A stretch of DNA of 64,000 nucleotides from Mesoplasma syrphidae (GTDB lineage Bacteria; Bacillota_I; Bacilli_A; Mycoplasmatales; Mycoplasmataceae), in assembly GCF_002843565.1 (NCBI RefSeq), contig NZ_CP025257.1, positions 844,215 to 908,214 on the forward strand, given 5' to 3'. The notes under the pieces were generated by a model. That model worked only from the letters and a program-made list of their open reading frames with translations. It did not search any database and was not told the origin of the DNA. Position 1 is the stretch's first letter; every line of letters begins with the position of its first letter. The position numbers were made by a program, and so were the translations under genes. Shown piece after piece: positions 49,619 through 60,344 of this stretch.

Positions 49619-50479
49619 TTAATCCAACAACTCTGAAATATCATTTGAATTAACTAGATACTTCCTACTACAAAATTCACAAACAATTTCTACATCTTTT
49701 TTTTCTTCAATAATGTTAGAAATTTCAGCTTGGCCCAACATTTTAATTGATCTCATAACTTTTTCTTTTGAACATGTACATTCAAATTGTAATTGGCGTT
49801 GTTCTAAAATTACTGCATCCTCAATAATTTCTTTGATTAGAGCTTCATAATTAGTTGATTTAAGCAAAATTTCTCCAACATAACTACTATTGCCAATTTT
49901 TTCTTCCAAGTAATCAATATCATTTTCTGTGTGAGTTGGTAATAATTGAACTAGAATTCCAACAACTTTTTTAATTGTAAAATCATTGTTCAATGATACT
50001 TTAGTTGTAATAAACGATTGTACTTGATTAGAGCTTCTCAAATAATTCATAAAATCTAAATCAATACTTCCATCAACAAGATCGGTATTTGAAACATACG
50101 GGTCACGCATATTTAAATCCTGACTAATTAGTAAGCTACCTTGAGTCCCAACTGTTCCAATAATGGGATTTTCCATTTTCAAAATTTCACGAGAGTCAAA
50201 ATTATTATGCTGAGCATAACTACGAATTTTGTCATTTTGAAATTCAGTGATCATTTTACCAATTTTTCCATCTTTAGTTGAAATATTTGCTGTCATTTTT
50301 TCTCCGTTTTTCAATTCCATAGCAAGTAGCGTGTTTGCAGCTGTGAACTTTGAAAGAGCTATTGTAACTAACGGATTTGATCCTTGTAATTCAATTATCT
50401 TTTGCATTGATTCTGTTATATCAACAATTGAAATTTTTGCATTGTGCTTAGAACTTATTCCACGAATTCTTATATCCAT
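49619..50479 (-). CDS. hslO: Hsp33 redox-regulated chaperone
   Basis: This 286-residue holdase is activated by oxidation. Its C-terminal zinc-centre has CxC (Cys 234, 236) and CxxC (Cys 267, 270), as expected. The N-terminal domain has RGISSKHNAKISIVDITE. There is no TGA. It sits downstream of ftsH but after a terminator, so it probably has its own promoter. Confidence 0.94.
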   Translation of the reverse strand: MDIRIRGISSKHNAKISIVDITESMQKIIELQGSNPLVTIALSKFTAANTLLAMELKNGEKMTANISTKDGKIGKMITEFQNDKIRSYAQHNNFDSREILKMENPIIGTVGTQGSLLISQDLNMRDPYVSNTDLVDGSIDLDFMNYLRSSNQVQSFITTKVSLNNDFTIKKVVGILVQLLPTHTENDIDYLEEKIGNSSYVGEILLKSTNYEALIKEIIEDAVILEQRQLQFECTCSKEKVMRSIKMLGQAEISNIIEEKKDVEIVCEFCSRKYLVNSNDISELLD

Positions 50480-50497
50480 ATTTTAAATCTCATTTTC

Positions 50498-50534
50498 TAT
50501 AAAAATAACGAAATGACTACTCATTTCGTTATTT
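50498..50534 (-). terminator. Terminator after ftsH
   Basis: AAATAACGAAATGA pairs perfectly with TCATTTCGTTATTT (14 bp) around loop CTAC, followed on the minus strand by TTTTTATAG. Confidence 0.85.
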
Positions 50535-50539
50535 AATTA

Positions 50540-52606
50540 TTATTTTTGTTTCTCTTTTTCATCATCTTCTGATGTGTCTTCAATTATATTATTGTCAATA
50601 TCTACAGGAGTATCAACTTCTTCAACAATATCATCTAAATCAATATCAATAATTTCTCCAGATTCAATTTTTGCTTTTTCTTTTTGATATTTATTCTTTT
50701 CTTCAATAACTTCAGGTGGCAATGCATTATTTTTATCAATGTAATCAATTTGCTCTGCAGTAATTGTTTCCAAAACATGAAGAGACTCAGCTAACAATTC
50801 CAAAGTATCTTTGTTTTCTTTAATAATTTTAATTGCTAAAATATAAGCTTCATTTAAAATTTTCTCAATTTCAGAGTCAATTCTTAACGCTGTTGCATCA
50901 GAATATGTCCCTTCCATTTTACCGTATGATTCTTCAGCCATTGTTAAATATTTAGTCATTCCCAAATCTGACATACCAAATTGAACGACCATTCTTCTTG
51001 CAATATTTGTTGCTTTATCTAAGTCATCATGAGCACCCGTAGTTACGTTGTCTTTTCCAAACATAATTTCTTCGGCTGCACGTCCACCAAGATAACCCGC
51101 AATTGTTGCATATAAGTCTTTTTTAGAAGAAAATACTGTTTCATCTCTTGGAGTCATAATTGTATAACCACCCGCATTTCCACGAGGAATAATTGTTACT
51201 TTTTGTACTTTAGAAGCACTATCAAGTCTCAATCCAATTAAAGCATGTCCTGATTCATGGTAAGAAACGATTTGTTTATCTAATAAAGTCATTGCACGTG
51301 ATTTTTTAGCTGGTCCACCAACTACACGATCAATTGCTTCATCGATTTCTTTAATCGTAATAATATCTCGTCCCTCACGAACCATTAAGATCGCAGCTTC
51401 ATTAAGTACGTTTTCTAATTGAGCTCCCGAGAATCCTGGAGTTCTTTCAGCTACTCTATGTCAATTAACATCAGAAGATATTTTTTTACCTTTGGCATGC
51501 AATGATAAAATTGCTTTACGTTCTTTAATGTCTGGCAATGAAACCTGAATTACCCTGTCAAAACGTCCTGGTCTTAATAAAGCTGGATCTAGAACATCAG
51601 CACGGTTAGTTGCTGCCATAACAATAATTCCCGCATTTGTTCCAAAACCATCCATTTCAACTAGCAATTGGTTAAGAGTTTGTTCGTTAGTTCCTGTACC
51701 CATTCCTGAGTTACGTTTACGACCAACAGCATCAATTTCATCAATAAAGATAATTGCTGGTGCTGATTTTTTGGCATCATTAAACATTTCACGAACACGG
51801 CTTGCTCCAACCCCAACAAACATTTCTTCAAATTCTGATCCTGCTATTGAGAAAAATGCTACTCCCGCTTCTCCTGCAACTGCTTTTGCTAATAAAGTTT
51901 TACCAGTTCCTGGTGGTCCTTCCATTAGAACACCTTTAGGCGCTCTTGCTCCAGCTGCAGCGTATTTTTGAGGATTTTTTAGGTAATCTACTAATTCTAC
52001 TAATTCAGATTTTTCCTCTTCAATCCCTGCTACATTTGCAAATTTAACATCTGATTTAGTTTGACGAGCTCTATTTTTACCCATTCCAAACATTCCACCA
52101 GGACCACCTGCTCCACCACTATTTTTAGTCATAAAGTAGTAAATACCAATATATAAAGCTATTAAAATAATCATTGGCAATATTGATGAAATTATTGCTG
52201 CTGCAGATGAAGGCACAAGAGGAACAGTAGGTTTGTCACCTCATAAATTTTTTGCTCAACCTTTTCATTCTTGAATAGCTTTAACCCATTCAGAAGGTGC
52301 TTCGCCAATTATTCCTGCCAAAACATTGTCAACAGTGTTCACTTGATTTTGGGTAGCATAAACAACGAATTTTGTTCACCCTTTTTCTCCGTGAATAATT
52401 CCATGAATTTGAGTAGTACCATTTATTGAATTATATATCGTCAAGTTTTTAATTTTTTCTTCAGTATTTCCCATATATTTAATGAATTCTTCTCATCCAA
52501 TAACTTGAGTTGTTCCTTTAATTGTGAAAACTATAATTGCAATAATAATTGCTACTATTAGTAATGAAATTATCCAGAACCATAAAGAACTTTTTTTCTT
52601 TTTCAT
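50540..52606 (-). CDS. ftsH: ATP-dependent zinc metalloprotease FtsH
   Basis: This 688-residue membrane AAA+ protease degrades misfolded membrane and regulatory proteins. It has two membrane segments (about residues 8-29 and 138-158), Walker A GPPGTGKT (about 230-237), Walker [12 protein letters not shown], and the zinc motif HESGH (about 450-454). An acidic C-terminal tail ([24 protein letters not shown]) ends the protein. The N-terminal domain has many TGA Trp codons. It starts with AAAGGAGAAT upstream and follows tilS, as in many Firmicutes. Confidence 0.97.
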
Positions 52607-52669
52607 CAGTATTCTCCTTTTGGCTAAATATAAATAATGATATCATATCTTGCAAGTTTTTTTAACTTG

Positions 52670-53854
52670 TTATCTTGTCATTTTATTTAATATTTTTAGC
52701 TCATTTTCTTTATACACAACAGCTTTATAAATACGATTTCGATAGCGAATTTTATTATCTATCAAATAGCGATTAGTTTTTACAAATTCGACGAATGTCG
52801 TTTGTTTGTACACTTCATAATTATTTGTAATTACATATGGATAACGCTCTCGATCATTTTTAATTGTGGTAAAAATTTCTAATCAGTTGACAAATTCTTC
52901 TGCTAAATATAAATCTTGTTGAGACTTAATGATAATTGTTTTGAAATCAAAAGCCGTTGATGGAGCTAAAAACAGTCTATCAAAATCTTTTATTAAGAAA
53001 AAATCATCCAACTTTATTTTTCAAAACGGTTTGTTAGAAGTTTTCAACCGTCAGGCAATTTCTTTGATCGTACTATTTTTGCGTTTTTGCAAAAGATAAT
53101 CTTTCTTTATAGTTTTTAAAAAATAAAATAGAATTCTTTGAATTTTTTCTTGACTAAAACTTGTTAACTTTTTTTGCAAAATTAACTCATCAGCACTTAA
53201 ATTATTTAATGTATAAAATTTGACCTCATTTTTCAACTTTTCTAATTGTTTATTTTCTTTGTTAATTTGAAAATAATAGTTTTCGAAATCTTTTTCATTT
53301 AGTTGGCTGCGAATTTCATTTCGCAAATACTTTGAATCAAGATTAGTCAAATCATTTGCATACTCAATATTAAAACTGTTTAGGCTTTCTAAAATGCTGC
53401 TTTTTAAAAAATTCAGCATTGGGCGTATAATTGTTAAACTCTTGTATGTGGTTATTGAACGTAGACCAAAAAAATCGACATTATTTTGACGGCGTTTTTG
53501 CATAATATAAGTTTCAACCAGATCATTAAAATTATGAGCTACTAACAAGTTTTTGATTCCATATTTTATACCAATTTTATTAAAAAAATTGTAACGAGTC
53601 TCTCTTGCAAATTCTTCAAAATTTTGCTTTAAATTTGAGTATTCACATTCAACATTTAAGATCTCACATTTAATTTGATTTGCGCTACAAAATTCTTCAA
53701 CAATTCTTTGATCATTATTAGAATCGCTACGAAAACGATAATTGACATGACAAACAATAACTTCATAATTTTTAACGCTATTTAATAAAAAAATTGAGTC
53801 AGGGCCTCCTGATACAGCTACCAAGTATTTTTCATTTCTGTTTAAATTAATCAT
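52670..53854 (-). CDS. tilS: tRNA(Ile)-lysidine synthetase
   Basis: This 394-residue enzyme converts C34 of tRNA-Ile(CAU) to lysidine, which lets it read AUA. The P-loop SGGPDS (residues 15-20) is clear, followed by CHVNYRFRSDSNNDQ and LLVAHNFNDLVETYIM. The C-terminal region is less conserved. TGA Trp codons (such as in RLKTSNKPFWKIK) lie in the last third. It lies next to ftsH. Confidence 0.93.
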
Positions 53855-53897
53855 TTGGTCCCTTTCTCTTTATATTTTAATAATATAGGAATTTTAA

Positions 53898-53927
53898 GAC
53901 AAAAAAGAGCATTAAAAGATGCTCTTT
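53898..53927 (-). terminator. Terminator after second RpiR gene
   Basis: AAAGAGCAT pairs with ATGCTCTTT around six bases, with a minus-strand TTTTTTG run. Confidence 0.85.
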
Positions 53928-53943
53928 AACATTATTATTCGGT

Positions 53944-54852
53944 TTATTTTTTTGTAGATTGATTTTCGAGTTCATCTTGAGTTTCAATTTCTTTTTCAAG
54001 TTCTGGTACATCAATCTTACATTTTCGATAAATTTTTCTAAATCGTTCCGGGTCATTTCGCAGTATCTTAATAAAACAAATTTGGAATGTATAAAGCAAT
54101 GCTGAAAGAGTTGAATATCTCGTCATTTGCAAAGGATCACTGTCATTGATTCCTGAAAACTGAATTCAAATATCTGAGTGCTTGACATAATCATTTTGGT
54201 GATTAATTGATATTAGGGCTATTTTTGAACCGTTTTGCTTGATTTTTGCAAGCGACTCGGCAACAAATTTACGTTCTCCAAAATATGTTATTGTAATAAA
54301 TAGCCAACTTTCATCACATATATCGCTAACATGCTCAAGAACTTCTCGATGTTGAATAACAACTGGTGGCAATCCAACCATAGATAATTTGTTAACAATT
54401 TCAGGCAAAATATCTATTCCATTATTAAATGCAATAATTGCAATTACTTTGGCATTCTTAACTTCATTTGCTAGTTTTTCTAACTCAATATCATTAATTA
54501 ACTCACGTGTTTCTTCCAATGCTCAAACTGCTTCATTAAAAATCCATTCATCACTTTTATAGTTCATACTTTCGTTCCTGGTTGCTTCTTCATGTATAAT
54601 GCGTGATTCCTGATTTTTCAAATACAGTTTAATAATTGTTTGTAACTCACCAAATCCATCAAGTTCTAAACCCTGTTGACAAAATCTCGTAATTGATGTT
54701 GATGAAGTATACGCCATTTGAGCAACTTTTGAAATACTTAATGACACCACTGTTTCCATATTTTCTAAAATAACTCTACTAGTCAATGCATAGTTACTAT
54801 TTGTATCTTGTGAAAATAATTTAATTTTTGAAATGATTTTTTGAATTTCCAT
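53944..54852 (-). CDS. MurR/RpiR-family regulator, second copy
   Basis: This 302-residue protein has an N-terminal RpiR helix-turn-helix (LSISKVAQMAYTSSTSITRFCQ, about 37-58) and a SIS-like domain that is only partly conserved (NAKVIAIIAFNNGID, SWLFITITYFGERK). The last 40 residues are charged (ILRNDPERFRKIYRKCKIDVPELEKEIETQ, quoted only by ILRNDPERF and ELEKEIETQ). No sugar gene is next to it. The ligand and target are unknown. Two TGA are Trp. Confidence 0.8.
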
Positions 54853-54998
54853 ATAAAACTGGCCGCCTTTACTTTTTAGTGTTAATATTTAACAACAATA
54901 TTTATATAACAAAAAGGTTTTATTCTAATTCATTTGTACAATTTATGGTTTTCAATTTTTTTTTAGTTATGAACTCACTTTTCAAAGAAAGTATTGAC

Positions 54999-55721
54999 CT
55001 AATCTCTAAAAAGACTTAACAATTCATTTGTATAAGTTTCATCATCATTATGTGCAATTAATGGTGGCAAAATTTCTGTACCCAAATTTCCGTTAAGAAC
55101 ACCATCAATTAAAACAGTTTTTGCGGACTGATCAATTTTTGAATGAACAAATTTAATTCGCTTTGGAACTATTTTGTACTTTGAAAATGTCGTTATGATT
55201 TCTCCTGCACGATCTGCTCTATGAACTAAAGTAAAAAGTCCCCCATTTTTCAAAGCTAGTGCTGCGGACTCAACTATTTCATCTAATGTTATTAAAGTCT
55301 CATGTCGCGCATTAGCAACAGCCTCGCTAACTTCACGTAATTTGGGTTTGCCCTCCATTTTAAAAAATGGTGGATTACAAATAATTAAATCTAAAGAATC
55401 ATGATTTTCTTTTGCAAAATTTTTAATATCGTCGCATACAATAGTAATCTGACTTTCCAAATTATTTAAAACAACGTTTTCCTGTGCTAGCTGTATAGCT
55501 TTGCTTTGAATTTCTACTCCAATAATTGAAGCCTTGGTATATTTGCTTAGAACTAAAGGAATCACGGCATTGTTTGTGCCAAAGTCTGCAATTTTTGTTC
55601 GCTTATTGCTGAGATTTGCAAAACGAGCAACCAAAATGCTATCTAAAGTAAAGTTAAACATCTCACTATCTTGATACAACTGAAGATTTTTGTATCCTAA
55701 AATTTCATTTAATACTTTCAT
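54999..55721 (-). CDS. tRNA1(Val) adenine-N6-methyltransferase-like protein
   Basis: This 240-residue Rossmann-fold SAM methyltransferase has VADFGTNNAVIPLVLSK-like motif I (IADFGTNNAVIPL), GVEIQSKAIQLAQENV (motif II) and the N6-adenine/glutamine motif LIICNPPFFK. The order fits TrmN6/YfiC, which methylates A37 of tRNA-Val. No TGA is present. The start overlaps the holB stop (TAATG). Confidence 0.85.
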   Translation of the reverse strand: MKVLNEILGYKNLQLYQDSEMFNFTLDSILVARFANLSNKRTKIADFGTNNAVIPLVLSKYTKASIIGVEIQSKAIQLAQENVVLNNLESQITIVCDDIKNFAKENHDSLDLIICNPPFFKMEGKPKLREVSEAVANARHETLITLDEIVESAALALKNGGLFTLVHRADRAGEIITTFSKYKIVPKRIKFVHSKIDQSAKTVLIDGVLNGNLGTEILPPLIAHNDDETYTNELLSLFRD

Positions 55722-56464
55722 TAAACCACCCCTGCTATAGTAATAAAATATTTATCAATCGATAAATTTGGATTAACAATATATTTTAGATCTTCGAGCA
55801 GCAATAGAGTAGCTTCTGCAAACTCCGGAAAATTTTTAATAATTGTGCGAGAATAGCTTTCTTCAACCATCATAATTAAATCTTTTTTTTGACATTTTTT
55901 AAACTCTTGAGCAGCCAACAAATAACTATTTTTATCTTTTGCGATTATTAGATTTTCAAAAGCATTATATTCAAAACTTTCATAGCTGTTTTGAATAACA
56001 AATAATTTACATCGAGATCTAATTGTCTGCAAAATTTTGCTGCGATCATTTGATAATAAAATTGCATATGTTTTTGTTGGTGGCTCCTCCAAAAATTTTA
56101 AAAGTGAATTTGCAGCTTCAACCTTTAAATTTTCAATATTAGCAATTATATAAACTTTATTACCATTATTTTCTGATGCCGTCATTGACATTTTTTCAAT
56201 AATAGTTTGAACCTCATTTTTAGTAATTGCAGTTCTACCGTCACCTATGTATATAATATCTAAATTTTTATGAGTGATGACTCTTTCACAATTATTACAT
56301 TTTTTTTCACGTTGTAAGTGCTCTGAACAAAAGATATATCGTACTATTTCATCAGCTATTGATAGATTAGTTACTTGATTCTTGGAACTCAAAATTATTG
56401 AATTGTAAAGCCTGCCATTTTTATAGAGTTTTTTTAAGTGGGATACTAATTCTTTGCTTGTCAT
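55721..56464 (-). CDS. holB: DNA polymerase III delta' subunit
   Basis: This 247-residue clamp-loader subunit begins [22 protein letters not shown]. It has a cysteine-rich zinc module (CSEHLQREKKCNNCERV), VYIIANIENLKVEAANSLLKFLEEPP (quoted in part, ANSLLKFLEEPP) and the SRC-type arginine finger IRSRCKLF. The P-loop is degenerate, as in other delta' subunits. Its ATG lies 19 bases inside the end of tmk. It completes the recR-tmk-holB group. Confidence 0.93.
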   Translation of the reverse strand: MTSKELVSHLKKLYKNGRLYNSIILSSKNQVTNLSIADEIVRYIFCSEHLQREKKCNNCERVITHKNLDIIYIGDGRTAITKNEVQTIIEKMSMTASENNGNKVYIIANIENLKVEAANSLLKFLEEPPTKTYAILLSNDRSKILQTIRSRCKLFVIQNSYESFEYNAFENLIIAKDKNSYLLAAQEFKKCQKKDLIMMVEESYSRTIIKNFPEFAEATLLLLEDLKYIVNPNLSIDKYFITIAGVV

Positions 56465-57078
56465 TTTGCAATAGCCTCAACAATAATTTTTTTAGTCTGT
56501 TGTTGAACTTCCTCAATTCCTAAGTTTGCGTCAATAACCTTAATTCTATCTGGATTTTTCCTAATCAATTCATCATATCCTTCTTTAACTCTCAATTTAA
56601 AATTTAAACCCTCACGATCAAGACGGTTTTTTAATTCCGGTCTCTTGTTGATTCTTCGTTCAGCTTCTTCCATGTTTAAATCAAAATAAATTGTCAAATC
56701 TGGAATGCATCCATCCAAAACAATTTCTTGGATTTCATTTACTTTTGAAATTCCCAAACCGCGAGCATTTCCTTGATAAGCGCTTGTTGAATCCATAAAT
56801 CTATCAGAAATAACAACATATCCTTTTTGCAAAGCTGGAGCAACAACTTTATCCATATGTTCTTTTCTTGAAGCAATATATAATAGCGCTTCAGTTCAAG
56901 GATGCATTCCTTCACTATCATCATCTAAAATAACCTTGCGAATTTTTTCAGATACTTTATGACCACCCGGTTCTCTTGTCAATAAAACTTTATATCCTAA
57001 TGACTCTAAACATTCTTTGATGGGAACTATTGCAGTTGTTTTTCCTGAACCATCCATTCCTTCAATTGTAATAAACAT
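56446..57078 (-). CDS. tmk: Thymidylate kinase
   Basis: This 210-residue kinase phosphorylates dTMP. The P-loop is GMDGSGKTT (residues 7-15), followed by LTREPGG, the DR motif [13 protein letters not shown] and the LID region [16 protein letters not shown]. The TGA at 56461-56463 is read as Trp here, so the protein runs on to TAG at 56446 and ends EAIAKWQAKN, overlapping holB by 19 bases. A standard-code call would stop five codons short. Another TGA (MHPWTEA) is Trp. Confidence 0.93.
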
Positions 57079-57081
57079 TAT

Positions 57082-57672
57082 TTAACCCTCATAGTTCTTT
57101 CTATTTAAGATAGCATTCTCCAAAGTACTTTCATCCATATAATCTAGACTTCCCCCCATTGGAATTCCTTTTGCAATTCTTGTAGTTTTAATCTTTAGTT
57201 TTCTTGCTTCTTGAGCTATGAAATTAGCAGTTACTTCGCCTTCAAAAGTAGCATTCAACGCCAAAATCAATTCACTATCAAATTCTAACCTTGCAAATAG
57301 TTTCTCTATTTTTAATTTATCGGGCGTAATATTTTTAGTTATATTAATCTCTCCATTTAAAATGGCATATACGCCTTTGTATTTACCGACATTTTCAATG
57401 CTTTTAGCATCCAAGGCTGTGCTGACAACGCAAATTACTTTTTTATTTCTTGATTCATCACTACAAATTGGGCAGACGTTTTCTATTTTGTAGTAAAAAC
57501 AAACTTCGCATACAGTAATTTTTTCTTTAACTTCCCGTAGATCAGCTAAAAAGATTTCAAAAGTATTTTCATTTTGAATTAATTTTGTCAACAAACGTTC
57601 TGTATTTTTTTTCGTTAATCCTTCAGTCTTACGAATTTTTTCAACTAATTCATCAAACAAAAATTCTTTCAT
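57082..57672 (-). CDS. recR: Recombination protein RecR
   Basis: This 196-residue protein has a zinc finger (CEVCFYYKIENVCPIC, about 55-70) and a C-terminal TOPRIM domain (ILALNATFEGEVTANFI, GIPMGGSLDYMDESTL). It acts with RecO in recombinational repair. There is no TGA. Its start overlaps the dnaX end region, with GGAGAG as ribosome-binding site, and tmk follows three bases later. Confidence 0.94.
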   Translation of the reverse strand: MKEFLFDELVEKIRKTEGLTKKNTERLLTKLIQNENTFEIFLADLREVKEKITVCEVCFYYKIENVCPICSDESRNKKVICVVSTALDAKSIENVGKYKGVYAILNGEINITKNITPDKLKIEKLFARLEFDSELILALNATFEGEVTANFIAQEARKLKIKTTRIAKGIPMGGSLDYMDESTLENAILNRKNYEG

Positions 57673-57673
57673 A

Positions 57674-59680
57674 TTACTCTCCGATTTCTATTTCTTCTAT
57701 ATCAAATATTTTTGCTGCTCCCTCAATTAGATCATTATTCAAAGTTTTTTCTAATTTACTTTTAGCCAAACTATCATAATACTCAAATACTCCTACTTCA
57801 ATGCGTGTTGGCAAGCTATTTCTAACTTTCAAATTTTTAAACTCAATTTTGACATCTTCTCATTTATTTGAATCGATCGCATAAATTATAAATTCTCTAC
57901 CAAATTCCTTAAAAACTTTTTGGCGAAATTCTCTATTTTCCAATTTTAAACACAACAACTTCGCTTGTGCAAAGTCGTCGCACTTTATTAAAATTTCTTG
58001 CTTAGAAACCGCTGATACTTTTGCTTTATAAAATGGAAAAAATACTTGCGCTTTTTCCGAATGAATCAACTTATTATTTTCATCTAATTCAAATCATTGC
58101 GCAATTTTTTTGTCTATTAAATCACGGAATTCTTTTTTGGCTCCCACTAGTAAATTGATTATGTTAGAAAGTTCAACTGAATGTGATTCTTGATCACTAT
58201 TATTTAAAATTTCCAAACTTTGCAAATTTGCCAATTCTGAAAGCAACAATGTCGTCGATTCATTAACGATTTTAGTGGCTTCATCTTTTTTATTAATTGA
58301 ATTATCAATAATGCGTGATTCTTGTTTTAAATTATTAAGCTGATTTTGCGATTCCAAAAGTTTCTCCAAATTTTCATTAACTTTTCTTTCAGTCATACTA
58401 TCTTTATAAGTTTGCTCTTGAATGTTTTTGGTATCTATTGAAGTTTTAGACTCAAAATCAACTTTCTCTTGACTTGTATCTTTTCCTTCTTCTTCTACAT
58501 TAATTATTTTAATGTTAGTCTTTTGACTATCCTCACCCATAATTTTTGTTTCTTCTGTTTTTTCGATTGAGTGGGTTGGTTGGTTTTTATCTTTAACTTT
58601 AATATCCGCCACTGATTTTAATAAGCTAATCAGCAAATAATTAAAACTAACTGTAGTTCCCTTTGTTTTAGCATATGCTTCACTTAAATTATCAGCCAGT
58701 CTAAACATAGTTTCTAAAGATGATAATTGAATTACTTTCAAATCATCTTTTTCTAAAACTCTTAAAAAATCAACATTATTTGTTAATTTATATTCAATAA
58801 CCTCTTTAATAATCTCTATTAAACTTAAAGCAAATACGTCAAAGTCCATTCCCTGACCATCAGCTTTTTCAAAATAATTAATTACTCTTTCAAATTCTCC
58901 ATTAATAATGCTTTCAATAATGGCAATTTTTTCATGTTTGGTCGCAATATAAAAAATTGCCTTCAAACTTTCAATATTAATTTCTGAATCATTTACAATC
59001 ATTAGCTGCTCCAGTATATTTAAAGCGTCTCTTAGTGATCCTTCAGACAAGTAAAATATTTCATTAAGTACTTCTTCACTAACAATATATTTTTCTTCTT
59101 TAGAAATTAATTTTAGACGGTCTTTTAAAGAGCTTTTATCAATTTTTTGAAAATTAAAAGTTTGACACCTAGATATAATTGTTGCAGGTATTTTTGCATA
59201 TTCTGTTGTTGCTAAAATAAAAAGGGCATGTGCTGGAGGCTCTTCTAAAGTCTTCAATAATGCATTAAAAGCTCCCTTTGTTAACATGTGAACTTCATCA
59301 ATAATATAAACTTTATATTTTCCCAAAACTGGTAAAGTTGAAACATTATTTTTAATACCACGAATTTCATCTACACCATTATTAGAAGCAGCATCAATTT
59401 CAAAAATATCTGGTGCAGAATTATTATTAGCAGAAAAGCAATTTTCACACTTTTCACAACAAAAACCATCAGCTAAATTGGTACAATTAGCACTTTTAGC
59501 AAATATTCTTGCAACAGATGTTTTTCCTGTCCCACGTTGTCCTGCAAATAATACAGCATGTGATATTTTGTTTTCTTTTAATTGTTTAACCAAAATGTCA
59601 ACAATATTCTTATGTCCTGCTAAAGCTTTAAAAGTTGAGGGGCGATATGTTCGATACAGCGATTTTTTGTTTTCCATCAT
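57674..59680 (-). CDS. dnaX: DNA polymerase III gamma/tau subunit
   Basis: This 668-residue clamp-loader ATPase has RTYRPSTF at the N-terminus, Walker A GQRGTGKTS (about 47-55), a zinc module (Cys 66, 75, 78, 81 region), Walker B IDEVHML and sensor SRCQTF. A charged linker (about 370-500) and a C-terminal tau-like domain with two TGA Trp codons follow. The usual ybaB gene between dnaX and recR is absent. No obvious A-run frameshift site for gamma production is seen. GGAGGACTT precedes the ATG. Confidence 0.95.
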
Positions 59681-59738
59681 AAGTCCTCCTGATTATTCCA
59701 TACTATTTTATCACTTATAATCTTTGATATTTTAAGTT

Positions 59739-59774
59739 ATAAAAAGAAAAACTGAGAATACTCTCAGTTTTTCT
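59739..59774 (-). terminator. Terminator after tadA
   Basis: AGAAAAACTGAGA pairs perfectly with TCTCAGTTTTTCT (13 bp) around loop ATAC, followed on the minus strand by TTTTTATAAC. It adjoins the tadA stop. Confidence 0.85.
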
Positions 59775-60211
59775 TAGCGTTTATTTTTAAAAAAAGTCTC
59801 TAGCAATTCTTGATAATTATTTTGCTGTTGAATATTACCAATTTTAACTATTTTTATATCAATATCATTAATACTATAAATGTTGTTAATTCCATATTTT
59901 GCATTACTTAGAATAAAATTAATTTCCTTGATTTTGGCTTGTTTGATTGCTCCATAGCACATTTCACATGGTTCCAATGTTGAGATAATTTTGTATCCTG
60001 ATAAATTAATAACTCCGCTATTTTTAATTGCTTGATTTATTGCATTAATTTCTGCGTGACAAGCAATATTTTGTTCCTTATTGCGAGTATTAAAACCAAC
60101 TCCAGTAATTTTGTTATCTTGATTAATAACAATTGCTGCTACTGGAATATCTTCGGTTTCTAAAGCCAATTTAGCCGTTTTTATTAATAATTCAAATATA
60201 CTCTCTTTCAT
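59774..60211 (-). CDS. tadA: tRNA-specific adenosine deaminase
   Basis: This 145-residue zinc deaminase makes inosine-34 in tRNA-Arg. The zinc motif HAE (His 52, Glu 54) and PCEMC (Cys 82, 85) are intact. There is no TGA. AGGAATTAATTT precedes the ATG, 17 bases after the SRP RNA. A guanine or cytidine deaminase would also match the motifs, but the size and position fit TadA. Confidence 0.9.
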   Translation of the reverse strand: MKESIFELLIKTAKLALETEDIPVAAIVINQDNKITGVGFNTRNKEQNIACHAEINAINQAIKNSGVINLSGYKIISTLEPCEMCYGAIKQAKIKEINFILSNAKYGINNIYSINDIDIKIVKIGNIQQQNNYQELLETFFKNKR

Positions 60212-60227
60212 AAATTAATTCCTCACA

Positions 60228-60309
60228 AAAAAACCGCAATACAAGACACAGATCCTTATAGCTGCTACCTTCCGGTCCTGACCAATTCAGACGTTATCTT
60301 TATTACGGC
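60228..60309 (-). ncRNA. ffs: Signal recognition particle RNA (4.5S/scRNA)
   Basis: On the minus strand, about 82 bases carry the invariant SRP apical loop core: GGTCAGGACC followed by GGAAGGTAGCAGC. Flanking arms GCCGTAATA...ACG and TATTGCGG pair to close the stem, and the 3' end runs into a T-run (TTTTTT) that acts as terminator. It binds Ffh. It lies at the usual dnaX-tadA-side position in Mollicutes. Confidence 0.95.
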
Positions 60310-60315
60310 ATAAAT

Positions 60316-60344
60316 ATTATATCATTTAAATTAGTCTACTTCAA
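60316..60344 (-). promoter_or_regulatory. Promoter of the SRP RNA
   Basis: On the minus strand TTGAAG and TATAAT are separated by exactly 17 bases. The predicted start is seven bases downstream, which matches the 5' end of the RNA. The -35 lies within the 3' end of the HAD gene. Confidence 0.8.

Noticed and set aside
52652..52669. Hairpin CAAGTT/AACTTG after tilS as terminator
   Set aside because: Short AT-rich stem with no T-run on the minus strand, and ftsH follows closely in the same direction.
57674..59680. Programmed frameshift in dnaX producing a short gamma subunit
   Set aside because: No A-AAA-AAG-type slippery site with a downstream hairpin was found in the expected region.
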